A DNA stretch of 64,000 bases from Streptomyces sp. NBC_01428 (GTDB lineage: Bacteria > Actinomycetota > Actinomycetes > Streptomycetales > Streptomycetaceae): positions 4,526,001 to 4,590,000 of the forward strand of contig NZ_CP109499.1 in NCBI RefSeq assembly GCF_036231965.1, given 5' to 3'. The translations under genes and the position numbers were made by a program. The first letter of the stretch is position 1, and the number at the start of each line of letters is the position of its first letter. The notes under the pieces are model-generated. The model worked only from the letters and a program-made list of their open reading frames with translations, was not told where the DNA came from and did no database searches. This document shows positions 44,494 through 52,595 of the stretch, piece by piece.

Positions 44494-44957
44494 CAGCCGT
44501 CCACCCGGATGGCGTTGATGCCGCTGATGTGCCGGGCCCCGCACCGGTCCTGCGGCAGGACCAGCTGCGGGCCCGCCCGGTCCAGCGGTGTGCCGTCGAT
44601 GCCCACCGCGAGCAGGACGGGGGCGTCGGCGAAGTCGGGGTCGATCTCGGCCCAGGTCAGCAGGACGTGGTGACCGTCCGCGCCCGCCACCGCGATCAGG
44701 AAGCGCAGCCGGTCCTTGCGGCGGCCCGGATCGAAGCGCGGTCCGGCGTCCCGCAGCACGTCGTGCAGCAGGGGCCCCGCGAAGCCGTGGTGCTGCACGC
44801 CGCTGGTCGCGCAGTCGAAGCTGACCCGCACCCGGTGCTGGGGCCAGGCGAGCAGGTCGGGCACCGTCAGCCGGGCCGGCCGGGCGAGATCGCCGGTCAG
44901 CGCGAAATCGGCGAGCGACGGCGCGGGCGGAGTCGGCTGTGTCAGGGACTGGCTCAC
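44451..44957 (-). CDS. Small molybdopterin-binding oxidoreductase-like protein (sulfite-oxidase fold)
   Basis: A 168-aa protein of the oxidoreductase molybdopterin-binding family: LADFALTGDLARPARLTVPD, VSFDCATSGVQHHGFAGPLL, LTWAEIDPDFADAPVLLAVG, PQLVLPQDRCGARHISGINA. The Cys in FDCATSG is at the place of the Mo-ligand Cys. It is much shorter than sulfite oxidase and has no signal peptide, so it may be a cofactor-binding or carrier protein. GGGAGGTG precedes the GTG at 44957. It is divergent from modA, sharing the control region. Confidence 0.75.
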   Translation of the reverse strand: MSQSLTQPTPPAPSLADFALTGDLARPARLTVPDLLAWPQHRVRVSFDCATSGVQHHGFAGPLLHDVLRDAGPRFDPGRRKDRLRFLIAVAGADGHHVLLTWAEIDPDFADAPVLLAVGIDGTPLDRAGPQLVLPQDRCGARHISGINAIRVDGCYPARPPAAAGRPA

Positions 44958-45004
44958 GGGCAGCACCTCCCGCAGAACGGTACCCAGCGAGAGGTCCCGT
45001 ACAA

Positions 45005-45089
45005 ACGCACATGCGTACATCCCAACTGCGAACCCACAGCTCATGCGATGCAACAGAAGACTTCTCGCTCGCATCTGCGTCACTATGAT
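45005..45089. promoter_or_regulatory. Divergent mod control region
   Basis: A palindrome ACGCA-CA-TGCGT (45005-45016), an inverted repeat ATGCGA (45043-45048)/TCGCAT (45069-45074), and a -10 candidate TATGAT (45084-45089) reading toward modA. The ATGCGA/TCGCAT pair overlaps where the -35 should be, so a bound molybdate sensor could repress. Confidence 0.45.
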
Positions 45090-45192
45090 CTGGGCATGCT
45101 GAAGAGAGCTCAGGACTGAAGAGCACGACGGAGGCTTCAGCGACAGCGAGCTGCAGCGTTTTCCGTTTTTCGTTTTCCGAGGGAGTAGATCC

Positions 45193-46041
45193 GTGATGAC
45201 CCGATCCGCGCGCCGGACCCGCCGCACCACCCGGAGCCTTCAGGTGGCCGGCGTCAGTGCCGCCGCGCTGCTGGCCCTGAGCGCCTGCTCCTCCTCCGAC
45301 GACGCGTCGTCGGACTCCTCCTCGACGCCGAAGTCCTCGGCCTCGTCCTCGCCGAAGCTCACCGGCACGGTGACCGTCTTCGCCGCCGCCTCGCTCAAGG
45401 AGAGCTTCACCTCCCTCGGCAAGGAGTTCGAGCAGGCCCACCCGGGCACGAAGGTCACCTTCAACTTCGGTGGCAGCGACACCCTCGCCGCGAGCATCAC
45501 GGGCGGCGCCCCGGCGGACGTCTTCGCGGCGGCCAGCCCGAAGACCATGGCGATCGTGACCGACAAGAAGGACGCGGCGACCACCCCCGCCACCTTCGTG
45601 CGCAACCAGCTGGAGATCGCCACCCTGCCCGGCAACCCGGACAAGGTCTCCTCCCTGAAGGACCTCACCAAGTCGGACCTGAAGGTCGTGCTCTGCGACA
45701 AGACGGTGCCGTGCGGCGCCGCCGCGCAGAAGGCGCTGGACGCGAGCCACCTGAAGCTCACCCCGGTCTCCTACGAGCAGGACGTCAAGAGCGCCCTGAC
45801 CAAGGTGGAGCTGAAGGAGGCCGACGCCGCGGTCGTGTACAAGACCGACGTGAAGGCGGCGGGTGACAAGGTGGAGGGCGTGGAGTTCCCCGAGTCCGCC
45901 GACGCCATCAACGACTACCCGATCGCCCTGCTCAAGGACGCGCCCAACGCGGAGGCGGCCAAGGCGTTCATCGCCCTGGTGCAGTCCCCGGAGGGCCAGA
46001 AGGTGCTGACGGCGGCCGGGTTCCTGAAGCCCACCGCCTGA
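45193..46041 (+). CDS. modA: Molybdate ABC transporter substrate-binding lipoprotein ModA
   Basis: A 282-aa lipoprotein with lipobox ALSAC, a Ser-rich spacer, then the ModA core LTGTVTVFAAASLKESFTSL, VTFNFGGSDTLAASITGGAP, ADVFAAASPKTM, VLCDKTVPCGAAAQKAL and ADAAVVYKTDVKAAGDKV. It captures molybdate or tungstate outside the membrane. The GTG at 45193 is preferred over the adjacent ATG because GAGGGAG lies 7 nt upstream. First gene of modABC. Confidence 0.93.
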   Translation: MMTRSARRTRRTTRSLQVAGVSAAALLALSACSSSDDASSDSSSTPKSSASSSPKLTGTVTVFAAASLKESFTSLGKEFEQAHPGTKVTFNFGGSDTLAASITGGAPADVFAAASPKTMAIVTDKKDAATTPATFVRNQLEIATLPGNPDKVSSLKDLTKSDLKVVLCDKTVPCGAAAQKALDASHLKLTPVSYEQDVKSALTKVELKEADAAVVYKTDVKAAGDKVEGVEFPESADAINDYPIALLKDAPNAEAAKAFIALVQSPEGQKVLTAAGFLKPTA

Positions 46042-46138
46042 CCCGCCCGCTCCGTCCGTCACGGCACGCGTCGTCCGGCGCGTGCCGTCCGGCACAGCCC
46101 CCTTGCCGCCGCTGCGCCGAAGACCGTCTCCTGAAGAC

Positions 46139-47029
46139 ATGAGTGATCCCGTGCCCGCGCTCGACAAGTCCGACGCCCCGGCCGACACTCTGACGGGTGG
46201 GCCGCGGCGCGGGCGTGTCCGCGGCCGGGCCGGGACCGGTGGCCGGCTCCGGGGCGGGGCGCCGCTGCCCCTGCTGCTCCCGGCCCTCGTCGGGCTGGTG
46301 TTCCTGCTCCTGCCGCTGCTCGCGCTGATCGTGCGGGCGCCCTGGCGCACCCTCCCGGACCAGCTGGCCAAGCCCGAGGTGTGGCAGGCCCTCCAGCTGT
46401 CCCTCTTCTCCGCCACGGCGGCCACCGCGGTCAGCCTGGTGCTCGGCGTGCCGCTCGCCTGGCTGCTGGCCCGCACCGACTTCCCCGGACGCGGGCTCGT
46501 CCGGGCCCTGGTCACCCTGCCGCTCGTGCTGCCTCCGGTGGTCGGCGGTGTGGCCCTGCTGCTGGCCCTCGGCCGCAACGGCGTGGTCGGCAGACTCCTC
46601 GACTCCTGGTTCGGCGTCACCCTGCCCTTCACGACGGCCGGAGTCGTCGTGGCCGAGGCGTTCGTGGCGATGCCGTTCCTCGTCATCAGCGTCGAAGGCA
46701 CCCTGCGGGCCGCCGACCCGCGCTACGAGGAGGCCGCCATGACACTCGGCGCCTCCCGCTTCACCGCGTTCCGCCGGGTCACCCTGCCGCTCATCGCCCC
46801 GGGCATCGCCGCCGGTGCCGTCCTCGCCTGGGCCCGCGCGCTCGGCGAGTTCGGTGCGACGATCACCTTCGCGGGCAACTTCCCGGGCCGCACCCAGACC
46901 ATGCCGCTCGCCGTCTACCTGGCCCTGCAGAGCGACCCCGACGCGGCGATCGCCCTGAGCCTCGTCCTGCTCGCGGTGTCGATCGCGGTGCTCGCCGGGC
47001 TGCGGGACCGCTGGATCACGGCGTCATGA
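46139..47029 (+). CDS. modB: Molybdate ABC transporter permease ModB
   Basis: A 296-aa permease. After a charged N-terminus there are about six membrane helices. The ABC-coupling EAA loop reads YEEAAMTLGASRFTAFRRVT, LPLIAPGIAAG, and ALGEFGATITFAGNFPGRTQ is typical of ModB. The ATG at 46139 is the likely start, although its ribosome site is weak. It follows modA by 97 bp and precedes modC by 28 bp. Confidence 0.92.
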   Translation: MSDPVPALDKSDAPADTLTGGPRRGRVRGRAGTGGRLRGGAPLPLLLPALVGLVFLLLPLLALIVRAPWRTLPDQLAKPEVWQALQLSLFSATAATAVSLVLGVPLAWLLARTDFPGRGLVRALVTLPLVLPPVVGGVALLLALGRNGVVGRLLDSWFGVTLPFTTAGVVVAEAFVAMPFLVISVEGTLRAADPRYEEAAMTLGASRFTAFRRVTLPLIAPGIAAGAVLAWARALGEFGATITFAGNFPGRTQTMPLAVYLALQSDPDAAIALSLVLLAVSIAVLAGLRDRWITAS

Positions 47030-47057
47030 CCGGCGCCCACGCGAGGGAGAACACGCG

Positions 47058-48137
47058 ATGACCGAGACGACCCCGGCCCCGGCCGCGCCGTCCGGCAAGG
47101 GGCTGGACGCCCGTCTCGTCGTCCGGCGCGGCGCGTTCCACCTCGACGTCGAACTGAGCGCAGCCCCCGGTGACGTCGTCGCCCTCCTCGGCCCGAACGG
47201 CGCCGGCAAGACCACGGCCCTGCGCGCACTGGCCGGACTCACCCCCCTGTCCGAGGGCGGCCGGCTGCGGCTGGACGGCGCCTCCCTGGACCGCACACCC
47301 CCCGAGTCCCGCCCCGTCGGCGTCGTCTTCCAGGACTACCTGCTCTTCCCGCACCTCTCCGCCCTCGACAACGTCGCCTTCGGGCCGCGCTGTCAGGGGG
47401 TGCCGAAGGCGGAGGCCCGCGCGCAGGCGGCCGTCTGGCTGGAGCGCATGGGCCTGGCCGGCCACGCGGGGGCCAAGCCGCGCCGGCTGTCCGGCGGCCA
47501 GGCGCAGCGCGTCGCGGTCGCCCGCGCCCTCGCCACCCGTCCCCGGCTGCTGCTGCTCGACGAGCCGCTCGCCGCGCTGGACGCCCGCACCCGCCTGGAG
47601 GTCCGGTCCCAACTGCGGCAGCATCTGGCCGCGTTCGAGGCGGTCGCCGTCCTCGTGACCCACGATCCGCTGGACGCGATGGTGCTGGCCGACCGGCTCG
47701 TCGTCATCGAGGACGGCCATGTCGTCCAGGAGGGCGGCCCCGCGGAGATCGCCCGCCGGCCGCGCACCGACTACATCGCCCAGCTCGTCGGCCTCAACCT
47801 CTACCGGGGCGAGGCCGCGGGCCACACCGTACGTCTGGACACGGGCCCGGAGATCACCACGACCGAGGAACTCCGCGGGCCCGTCTTCGTGGCGTTCCCG
47901 CCGAGCGCCGTCACCCTCCACCGCGACCGCCCCACCGGCTCCAGCGCCCGCAACGTGTGGCAGTGCAGCGTGCGGGGTCTGGAGACCCACGGCGACCAGA
48001 TCCGCACGGACCTCACGGGTGAACTCCCGCTCGCGGCCGACCTGACCACGGTCGCCGCGGCCGAACTCGACCTGCGCCCGGGCGCCCCGGTCTGGGCCAC
48101 CGTCAAGGCGACCCAGACCCACGCCTACCCGGCCTAG
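47058..48137 (+). CDS. modC: Molybdate ABC transporter ATPase ModC
   Basis: A 359-aa ATPase. Walker A is GPNGAGKTTALRAL, Q-loop FQDYLLFPHLSALDNV, signature LSGGQAQRVAVARAL, Walker B LLLLDEPLAALD and H-loop VTHDPLDAMVLADR. The C-terminal 100 residues form a TOBE-like regulatory domain (VFVAFPPSAVTLHRDRPTGS, APVWATVKATQTHAYPA), as in ModC. It energises molybdate uptake. GAGGGAG precedes the ATG. Confidence 0.93.
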   Translation: MTETTPAPAAPSGKGLDARLVVRRGAFHLDVELSAAPGDVVALLGPNGAGKTTALRALAGLTPLSEGGRLRLDGASLDRTPPESRPVGVVFQDYLLFPHLSALDNVAFGPRCQGVPKAEARAQAAVWLERMGLAGHAGAKPRRLSGGQAQRVAVARALATRPRLLLLDEPLAALDARTRLEVRSQLRQHLAAFEAVAVLVTHDPLDAMVLADRLVVIEDGHVVQEGGPAEIARRPRTDYIAQLVGLNLYRGEAAGHTVRLDTGPEITTTEELRGPVFVAFPPSAVTLHRDRPTGSSARNVWQCSVRGLETHGDQIRTDLTGELPLAADLTTVAAAELDLRPGAPVWATVKATQTHAYPA

Positions 48138-48196
48138 GGCCTGTCCGACCGGCTGCCCGGGAAGCACCCCGGCGGTGCCGACCGGCCGCGCTCCCG

Positions 48197-49132
48197 CTAC
48201 TCGTCGTCCGCCGGGACCGCCGCCGCGCGCACCATCACGCAGTCGAACTCGACGACCCGGCCCGTCGCCTCTTCCCGTGTGACGGGGTACATGCCGGTGA
48301 TCTCGAAGCCGTTCTCCTCGTACAGCGCGATCGCCTCGTCCATCCGCGGACTGCCCTCGTAGAGCCGCAGCGCCGCGACCTCCGACTGCATCCCGACGAA
48401 CTCCGCGACACGCTCCCCCGCACCCGCGAACACCTCCAGGTCGTACCCCTGGGTGTCCATCTTCAGGTAGGGGCGGGGGTCGGTGATCCCGTCGAGTGCC
48501 TTGTCCATCATCCCGTCGAGACGGCGTACCTCGATCTCCTCCGTGCGCGACCTGGCGAAGCGCTTGTAGCGGTCCTTGCCGTAGTCGCTGGGCGGGAGAA
48601 GGGAGTTCATGGACTTCCAGCCGACGTGGATGGACAGGCTCGTGTCCTCCCGCCCCAGGCCCATCTGGAAGACGAGCCAGTCGGGGTCGCCCTCGGCCGC
48701 CTTCCGGAGCCTGCCGAAGGTCTCGGTGGTCGGCTCGAAGGACACGATCCGCCCGGTGTAGCCGAGGCGGCGCAACTGGCGCGCGTACTGGCCGGAGTTG
48801 GCGCCCACGTCGAAGACGCAGTTCACGGCGTACCGGTCGAGCAGGGCGGTGACGTGCTGGCCGCACAGATAGGAGGCGGCCGCCAGCTGGAACCCGCGTT
48901 CGTCCGCCGCGGCCCTCTTCTCGTCGAGCAGGAGCCGTGCTCCGCTGTCCCCGAGGGGCACGTGCCGGTAGGCGGCGGTCCGCCCGCTCAGCACCAGATC
49001 GGCGCCCCGGCCGAGCGCGACGCGTCTGCGCACTCCGCGCCGGTAGACCAGCGCGGTACCCGATCCGAGGTCCAGCACCCGCACCCCGAGGCGGGGCAGC
49101 AGACCGAGCAGCTTTCGGTGAAGGGTCGCCAT
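48197..49132 (-). CDS. FkbM-family methyltransferase
   Basis: A 311-aa SAM-dependent methyltransferase. The SAM motif is CVFDVGANSGQYARQLRRLG, followed by GRIVSFEPTTETFGRLRKAA, and the FkbM end reads DPRPYLKMDTQGYDLEVFAG, EFVGMQSEVAALRLYEGSPR. FkbM proteins methylate hydroxyls of sugars or natural products; the acceptor here is unknown. The ATG at 49132 is chosen over an upstream TTG; GGTGGGGG lies before it. It converges on modC. Confidence 0.83.
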   Translation of the reverse strand: MATLHRKLLGLLPRLGVRVLDLGSGTALVYRRGVRRRVALGRGADLVLSGRTAAYRHVPLGDSGARLLLDEKRAAADERGFQLAAASYLCGQHVTALLDRYAVNCVFDVGANSGQYARQLRRLGYTGRIVSFEPTTETFGRLRKAAEGDPDWLVFQMGLGREDTSLSIHVGWKSMNSLLPPSDYGKDRYKRFARSRTEEIEVRRLDGMMDKALDGITDPRPYLKMDTQGYDLEVFAGAGERVAEFVGMQSEVAALRLYEGSPRMDEAIALYEENGFEITGMYPVTREEATGRVVEFDCVMVRAAAVPADDE

Positions 49133-49212
49133 GTCCCCCACCCTGGCAGACTCCAACCCCTTTCCACCGGGCGTTCGTTGAACCCCGGCGGCCTCCGTGA
49201 TAGAGGCAGGGG

Positions 49213-49662
49213 GTGACCTCTCCTGACACCGCGATCCCCGACCTCGCCGCCGCTCTCGGCATGCGGCCGCACCCGGAGGGCGGCTGGTTCGTCGAGACCT
49301 GGACGGCGCCGCAGGCCTTCCGGCCCGACGGCTACCCCGGCCCCCGCGCCGCCGCCACCGCCATCTACTTCCTCCTCACCCCGGGCGACACCTCCGCCTG
49401 GCACACCGTCCGCTCGGACGAACTCTGGCTCTGGCACCGCGGTGGCCCCCTGGACCTGCTGCTCGGCGGGGCGGGCTCCACCCCCGGCTCGCCGCCGAAG
49501 GTGGTCCGTCTCGGTCCCCGCGTCGAGGCGGGCGAACATCCCCAACTCCTGGTGCCGGGCGGCGTCTGGCAGTCGGCGCGTCCGGCCGGCGACGAGGAGG
49601 TGCTGGTCAGCTGCGTGGTCGCGCCGGGCTTCGACTACGAGGACTTCCGCCTGCTGGACTGA
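49213..49662 (+). CDS. Cupin-fold protein (DUF985 type)
   Basis: A 149-aa single-domain cupin: LGMRPHPEGGWFVETWTAPQ, AAATAIYFLLTPGDTSAWHT, VRSDELWLWHRGGPLDLLLG, LVPGGVWQSARPAGDEEVLV and SCVVAPGFDYEDFRLLD. The His and Glu positions fit the cupin metal site (HTVRSDELWLWH). DUF985 proteins have no agreed function. GTG start at 49213 with AGGGG close upstream. Divergent from the FkbM gene. Confidence 0.85.
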   Translation: MTSPDTAIPDLAAALGMRPHPEGGWFVETWTAPQAFRPDGYPGPRAAATAIYFLLTPGDTSAWHTVRSDELWLWHRGGPLDLLLGGAGSTPGSPPKVVRLGPRVEAGEHPQLLVPGGVWQSARPAGDEEVLVSCVVAPGFDYEDFRLLD

Positions 49663-49875
49663 CGACTTCGACGGCGGATCAGGTCGCCGACCCGGCACGT
49701 GAGGGTGCGGCGGCGGCCTCGGGACGCCTTTGTGACGTACGTCGTTGGTTGCGGATCATCCGGGTGGGGCATCACCCGTGGGCAGGACCGGCCGCGCACC
49801 GTTCGGCGCGGGGTCCCGGCCGACGGGGACGGAGCCGTCGGGCGGGTGCCGGATGTCCTGGGAGGGGGAAGAGAG

Positions 49876-50304
49876 GTGTCAGTCATGCGTGCGCACCAGC
49901 GCACCGTCAGGCCGACCGCCCGCGTGGAGTACACCCTGCCGCGTACGGCCGTCTCGGCGGGCAGGGCCCGCAAGCTGACGACGGCGTTCCTGACCCGGCC
50001 ACGGCCACTTCTCGCGTCACCGACCGCCGACCAGGTGGACGACGCGACACTGATCGCCTCCGAGCTGGTCGCCAACGCCGTGCGGTACGGGCGTACGGGC
50101 TGCCGGCTGCGGCTCCAGCTGGGGCACGGTGTGGTGACGGTCGAGGTCCACGACGACAGTCCCGGGCGGCCGAAGGTCGGCGTCCTGGACACCGAATCGG
50201 AGAGCGGCCGGGGGCTGGCGATGGTCCAGCAGCTCGCTCACAGCCTGGAGGTCGTCAGCACGGGTCTCGGCGGGAAGACCGTCCGGGCCGTCCTCGCGAT
50301 GTGA
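49876..50304 (+). CDS. HATPase_c anti-sigma-factor-like protein (RsbW type)
   Basis: A 142-aa GHKL-ATPase-fold protein: SVMRAHQRTVRPTARVEYTL, LIASELVANAVRYGRTGCRL (N box), VTVEVHDDSPGRPKVGVLDT (G1) and SGRGLAMVQQLAHSLEVVST (G2). Streptomyces have dozens of these, usually partners of SpoIIAA-like antagonists or sigma factors, but none is adjacent here. The GTG at 49876 is chosen because GGAGGGGGA lies 6 nt upstream; ATG 49885 is too far from it. Confidence 0.82.
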   Translation: MSVMRAHQRTVRPTARVEYTLPRTAVSAGRARKLTTAFLTRPRPLLASPTADQVDDATLIASELVANAVRYGRTGCRLRLQLGHGVVTVEVHDDSPGRPKVGVLDTESESGRGLAMVQQLAHSLEVVSTGLGGKTVRAVLAM

Positions 50305-50445
50305 CGACCGAACGCCACCGCCGGTGGCGTGCTCACGACGCGCTTCGATCGAACCGATCATCGGCGTTTGGCTTCACGGAAAACGGGAAGACGCCGCTGA
50401 AAATTTCGTCGGAATTTCATTCAGCGCTTGAGCGCAAATACAGAA

Positions 50446-50481
50446 GGCCGGGGCCCACACCTTGCGGTGCGGACCCCGGCC
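50446..50481 (-). terminator. Terminator of cold-shock gene 2
   Basis: A 16-bp stem with two mismatches (50446-50461 with 50466-50481) and TTGC loop, 16 bp after the stop. It resembles the terminator of copy 1. Confidence 0.7.
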
Positions 50482-50496
50482 GACTGGTGTCCCAGA

Positions 50497-50700
50497 CTAG
50501 GCGGGGACGATGTTCTCCGCCTGCGGGCCCTTCTGGCCCTGCGTGACGTCGAAGGTCACCTTCTGGCCTTCCTGGAGCTCACGGAAGCCAGAGGTGGCGA
50601 TGTTCGAGTAGTGAGCGAAGACGTCGGCGCCGCCGCCATCCTGCTCGATGAAGCCGAAGCCCTTTTCCGCGTTGAACCACTTCACGGTGCCAGTAGCCAT
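50497..50700 (-). CDS. Cold-shock protein (CspA family), copy 2
   Basis: A 67-aa cold-shock domain, MATGTVKWFNAEKGFGFIEQ, DGGGADVFAHYSNIATSGFR, ELQEGQKVTFDVTQGQKGPQ, AENIVPA. RNP1 (KGFGFI) and RNP2 (VFAHYS) are intact. It is nearly identical to copy 1 at 19244-19447 and has the same promoter/leader blocks. AAGGAG lies just upstream of the ATG at 50700. The MerR-like gene at 51003-51317 lies upstream on the same strand. Confidence 0.95.
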   Translation of the reverse strand: MATGTVKWFNAEKGFGFIEQDGGGADVFAHYSNIATSGFRELQEGQKVTFDVTQGQKGPQAENIVPA

Positions 50701-50833
50701 GTCAAATCTCCTTCGGGGCAAAGCTCGAAGGCCCACACTGTGTGGACCTGCGTCGCCGCAATGATTGCCCCAACCGGAATGCACCGGAAAAACTTTGGGA
50801 ACCACAACTGCAACTGAAATCGACAGTAGCACG
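50701..50833 (-). promoter_or_regulatory. Promoter and leader of cold-shock gene 2
   Basis: On the minus strand, CGTGCTACTGTCGA (50833-50820) and a 23-nt block (50816-50794) match the copy-1 leader exactly, with a 3-nt gap in both. Further shared segments are GGGG(T/C)AATCAT and CGGCGACGC, then CCGAAGGAGA before TTGACATG. The leader is about 116 nt, shorter than in copy 1. The rest of the 50834-51002 gap shows nothing recognisable. Confidence 0.7.
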
Positions 50834-51002
50834 CCACGAGCCTCGAAGGGCGCGCACTATCTCACCCCGGCGTGGGGAATATCAAAACCTCGCGGGATCG
50901 CTGCCCAAATTCTGTAACGGCCGAAGCAGATATACCCGCCCGGTGAAGAAACGCTCACCGAGCGCGCCCAGTGGCCGCACGGCCTGTCCCGTCCCGCCGC
51001 CC

Positions 51003-51317
51003 TCACGCGTCCTGCCGGCTGGTGCCCCGCAGATCCGCGTTGATCCGCAGCGCCTCGTCGAGACTGTCCTCCAGCGAGACGATCCGGCAGGCGGCCTCGA
51101 CCGGCGTGCCCTGGTCGACGAGGTCCCGGGCGCGGGCCGCGACACGGAGCTGGCTGCGGGAGTAGCGCCGGTGGCCGCCGTCGGACCGCAGCGGGGTGAT
51201 CAGTCCGGCCTCCCCGACGGCCCGCAGGAAGGCAGGAGTGGCGCCGATCAGCTCGGCGGCACGGCCCATCGTGTAGGCGGGGTACTCGTCGTCGTCGAAC
51301 CGGTCGTTGGCGTTCAT
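51003..51317 (-). CDS. MerR-like transcriptional regulator, copy 2
   Basis: A 104-aa paralogue of the protein at 23456-23779: NANDRFDDDEYPAYTMGRAA, ELIGATPAFLRAVGEAGLIT, PLRSDGGHRRYSRSQLRVAA, RARDLVDQGTPVEAACRIVS, LEDSLDEALRINADLRG. It has only the winged helix-turn-helix plus a short coiled segment. GGGAAG lies 5-6 nt before the ATG at 51317. Its position next to a cold-shock gene, as for copy 1, suggests a shared regulatory role. Confidence 0.83.
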   Translation of the reverse strand: MNANDRFDDDEYPAYTMGRAAELIGATPAFLRAVGEAGLITPLRSDGGHRRYSRSQLRVAARARDLVDQGTPVEAACRIVSLEDSLDEALRINADLRGTSRQDA

Positions 51318-51520
51318 GGTGCTTCCCTGGAGCGCGTGCATCACCTTCCACTCTGGCAGATCCGGGCCCGCCGCGGCCGGAATCCGCCAGGGAGGACGGA
51401 ACGGGACGGCAGAGGCACCCGCTCACCCGGACGGCCCGGTGCGCTGGTGGGGGACGGTGGCCGGTGGTGGCGTGGGAGGACACACGCCCGACCTCGGGAC
51501 CGTCCTCGGGAGGCCTCCGC

Positions 51521-52387
51521 ATGAACCGTCCGTCCTGTCTCCTCGCGTCCGCCCTCACCGCGGGGATGCTGCTGTCGACGGCAGCCTGCTCCGGGGACGG
51601 CGGCGACGCCTCCGGCCGTACGGACCGCTCGGCGTCCCCCACCGCCGCCTCGGCCTCCCCCGTCTCCGCGTCGCCCGTGGCGGACGCGCCGCGCGCCGCG
51701 GCCTCCTCCAGCTCCGCCTCCGCCTCGCCGGCCGTCCGCGAGCTGACCAAGGACGAGGCGCGCACGGCACTGATCACCAACACGGACCTGGGCTCGCAGT
51801 GGACGACCTCGGAGGGGGCGGCGACCTGGCGCGACGCGCTGCTGAAGAGCAAGGTCGACGCGTCGCAGTTCGTCACGGACAAGGGGAACGCGGCCGACTG
51901 CCAGAAGCTGCTGGACGGCCTGTACGCCGAGGACCTGCTGGGCAAGCCGAAGGGCGAGAGCGCCGACACGGGCTTCGACGACAGCGACGACGAGGCGCAG
52001 ATGCGCTACGAGGTCGCCGCCTACGGCAAACAGGCGCTGGACGACCGGTTCACGTGGCTCGACTCGCTGCCGGACAAGTGCGACCAGTTCACGGCTGTCA
52101 GCCCGAAGGGCGGGAAGCAGACGGTCCAGGTCATCCACACGGACCTGGACGACGCGGGGGACGCCCGCAAGGGGCTCCAGATCAAGATGACCGGCGACCT
52201 GGACGACAACCCCGACACCCTGACCCTCGACTTCGCCGCGGTCCGCGTCGGCGACAGCGCCCTCTCGCTCACGAATGGCGGCCTCTCCGGAGCCGAACAC
52301 GACTCCACGACCCAGGCCACCGCGGCGGGCGCCGACCGCCTGAAGGACGTGCTGAACGGAAAGTCCCCGCAGCCCACCCAGGGCTGA
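51521..52387 (+). CDS. Ser/Ala-rich lipoprotein
   Basis: A 288-aa lipoprotein. MNRPSCLLASALTAGMLLST is followed by the lipobox STAAC and a Ser/Ala/Pro linker of about 60 residues. A folded domain follows with LTKDEARTALITNTDLGSQW, CQKLLDGLYAEDLLGKP, YEVAAYGKQALDDRFTWLDS and DALSLTNGG-type strands, resembling extracellular sensor domains of PknH type (inference). Two Cys in the domain could form a disulfide. GGGAGG precedes the ATG. Terminated by a strong hairpin. Confidence 0.75.
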   Translation: MNRPSCLLASALTAGMLLSTAACSGDGGDASGRTDRSASPTAASASPVSASPVADAPRAAASSSSASASPAVRELTKDEARTALITNTDLGSQWTTSEGAATWRDALLKSKVDASQFVTDKGNAADCQKLLDGLYAEDLLGKPKGESADTGFDDSDDEAQMRYEVAAYGKQALDDRFTWLDSLPDKCDQFTAVSPKGGKQTVQVIHTDLDDAGDARKGLQIKMTGDLDDNPDTLTLDFAAVRVGDSALSLTNGGLSGAEHDSTTQATAAGADRLKDVLNGKSPQPTQG

Positions 52388-52410
52388 GCGGCGGGCCTCC
52401 CCCTCCATCG

Positions 52411-52449
52411 CGCCGCCGTGCGGGGCCCACGGGAGGGCCCGCACGGCGG
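52411..52449 (+). terminator. Terminator after the Ser/Ala-rich lipoprotein
   Basis: A perfect 13-bp stem (52411-52423 with 52437-52449); the 13-nt loop can pair further inside. Confidence 0.75.
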
Positions 52450-52595
52450 CGGGAGCAATCGGGACGATCCGATGCCGGTGGTCGAAGGCGGGGGATAGGG
52501 TGCCACCGATGCGCAGGGTGTGGGGCGCGTCACACATGGCAATGGGAAACAGGCCGCTGCGGCACGCTCGCGCGGCTGTGCATCTGGGGGGCCTC

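Noticed and set aside
41632..46701. Very long minus-strand open frame spanning the Mo-enzyme and mod genes
   Set aside because: It crosses several well-supported genes on both strands, and its composition is that of a shadow frame.
50305..50445. Possible small gene between the anti-sigma-like gene and cold-shock gene 2
   Set aside because: The 141-bp stretch has no open frame with a start and ribosome site; it is relatively AT-rich spacer.
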